Shown piece by piece: positions 41,468 through 41,496 of a stretch of 41,496 nucleotides of DNA. The notes under the pieces were generated by a model. The model worked only from the letters and a program-made list of their open reading frames with translations, ran no database searches and was not told the origin of the DNA. Both the position numbers and the translations under genes were made by a program. Source of the stretch: Acidobacteriota bacterium (GTDB lineage Bacteria; Acidobacteriota; Terriglobia; Bryobacterales; Bryobacteraceae); NCBI GenBank assembly GCA_018268935.1, contig JAFDVS010000125.1:1-41496 (forward strand), in the 5' to 3' direction. Position 1 is the stretch's first letter, and each line of letters opens with the position of its first letter.

Positions 41468-41496
41468 ATGGCCACTGCTGTCCAAGACGTTGAGCG
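41468..41496 (+). CDS. Possible start of a gene cut by the right window edge
   Basis: ATG 41468 opens a frame (MATAVQDVE) that continues past the window end. A TTGACC (41419-41424) lies upstream and could be a -35. Only nine codons are visible, so neither product nor reality can be judged. The 87 bp before it contain an A-rich run flanked by GCGGAC/GTCCGC, a possible weak hairpin. Confidence 0.35.

Noticed and set aside
1..41496. tRNA, rRNA, CRISPR, insertion sequence or prophage features
   Set aside because: No cloverleaf ends with CCA, no spaced direct repeats, no transposase or integrase motifs were seen.

Overview
The window looks like Acidobacteriota DNA, most likely a Bryobacter/Solibacter-type member of Terriglobia. 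The evidence is family content, not a marker gene: a CarboxypepD_reg/Oar-type TonB receptor beside a Tat-type sulfatase and a Planctomycete-cytochrome (PSD1) protein, a PadR regulator directly followed by a large duplicated MacB-like permease (ADOP type), a DUF1080 protein and several ECF sigma modules. The DNA is GC-rich and densely packed, except for the first ~300 bases, which are clearly AT-richer although the reading frame continues. I see no rRNA, tRNA, CRISPR array, insertion sequence or phage gene.

Layout. (a) 1-7678, minus strand: TonB receptor, sulfatase, papain-like/LysM protein and a PSD1 haem protein cut by the window edge. (b) 7848-9906, plus strand: PEGA-domain protein and a membrane Ser/Thr kinase. 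(c) 11549-9893, minus: ECF sigma factor plus zinc-finger anti-sigma factor. The ECF gene, the TonB gene and the PSD1 gene share one upstream element, GTAAACAAA, 13 nt, GGTACA, with identical spacing, so they probably form one regulon. (d) 16444-11584, minus: dabB-dabA inorganic-carbon uptake operon continuing into a small membrane protein and a chlorite-dismutase-family haem protein, with a divergent NhaR-like LysR gene. (e) 17554-20688: a 1044-residue orphan protein. (f) 20685-26625: sulfotransferase, two tandem PEP-CTERM proteins, a PKHD-type dioxygenase, a prolyl-hydroxylase-like dioxygenase fused to a trigger-factor-like chaperone, and a degenerate JmjC-like domain fused to a sulfotransferase. 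(g) 30638-26622: multi-PAS hybrid histidine kinase. (h) 33095-30713: ECF sigma, small membrane protein and serine beta-lactamase in an operon with ATGA overlaps. (i) 33275-36032: OmpA-like protein, DUF1080 protein and a small orphan. (j) 37350-36042: YedY/SoxC-like molybdoprotein with a cytochrome b, divergent from a fasciclin-domain protein. (k) 38415-41380: PadR regulator with a clear operator, then the ADOP permease.

The best candidate for an undescribed system is (f). Four tightly coupled genes (PEP-CTERM, PKHD dioxygenase, dioxygenase::trigger factor, JmjC-like::sulfotransferase) plus a divergent sulfotransferase suggest a hydroxylate-then-sulfate protein modification pathway in which the trigger-factor module presents a nascent or unfolded substrate. 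The substrate is unknown; the adjacent tandem PEP-CTERM proteins are the obvious candidates. The second strong signal is the three-site ECF regulon in (a)-(c).
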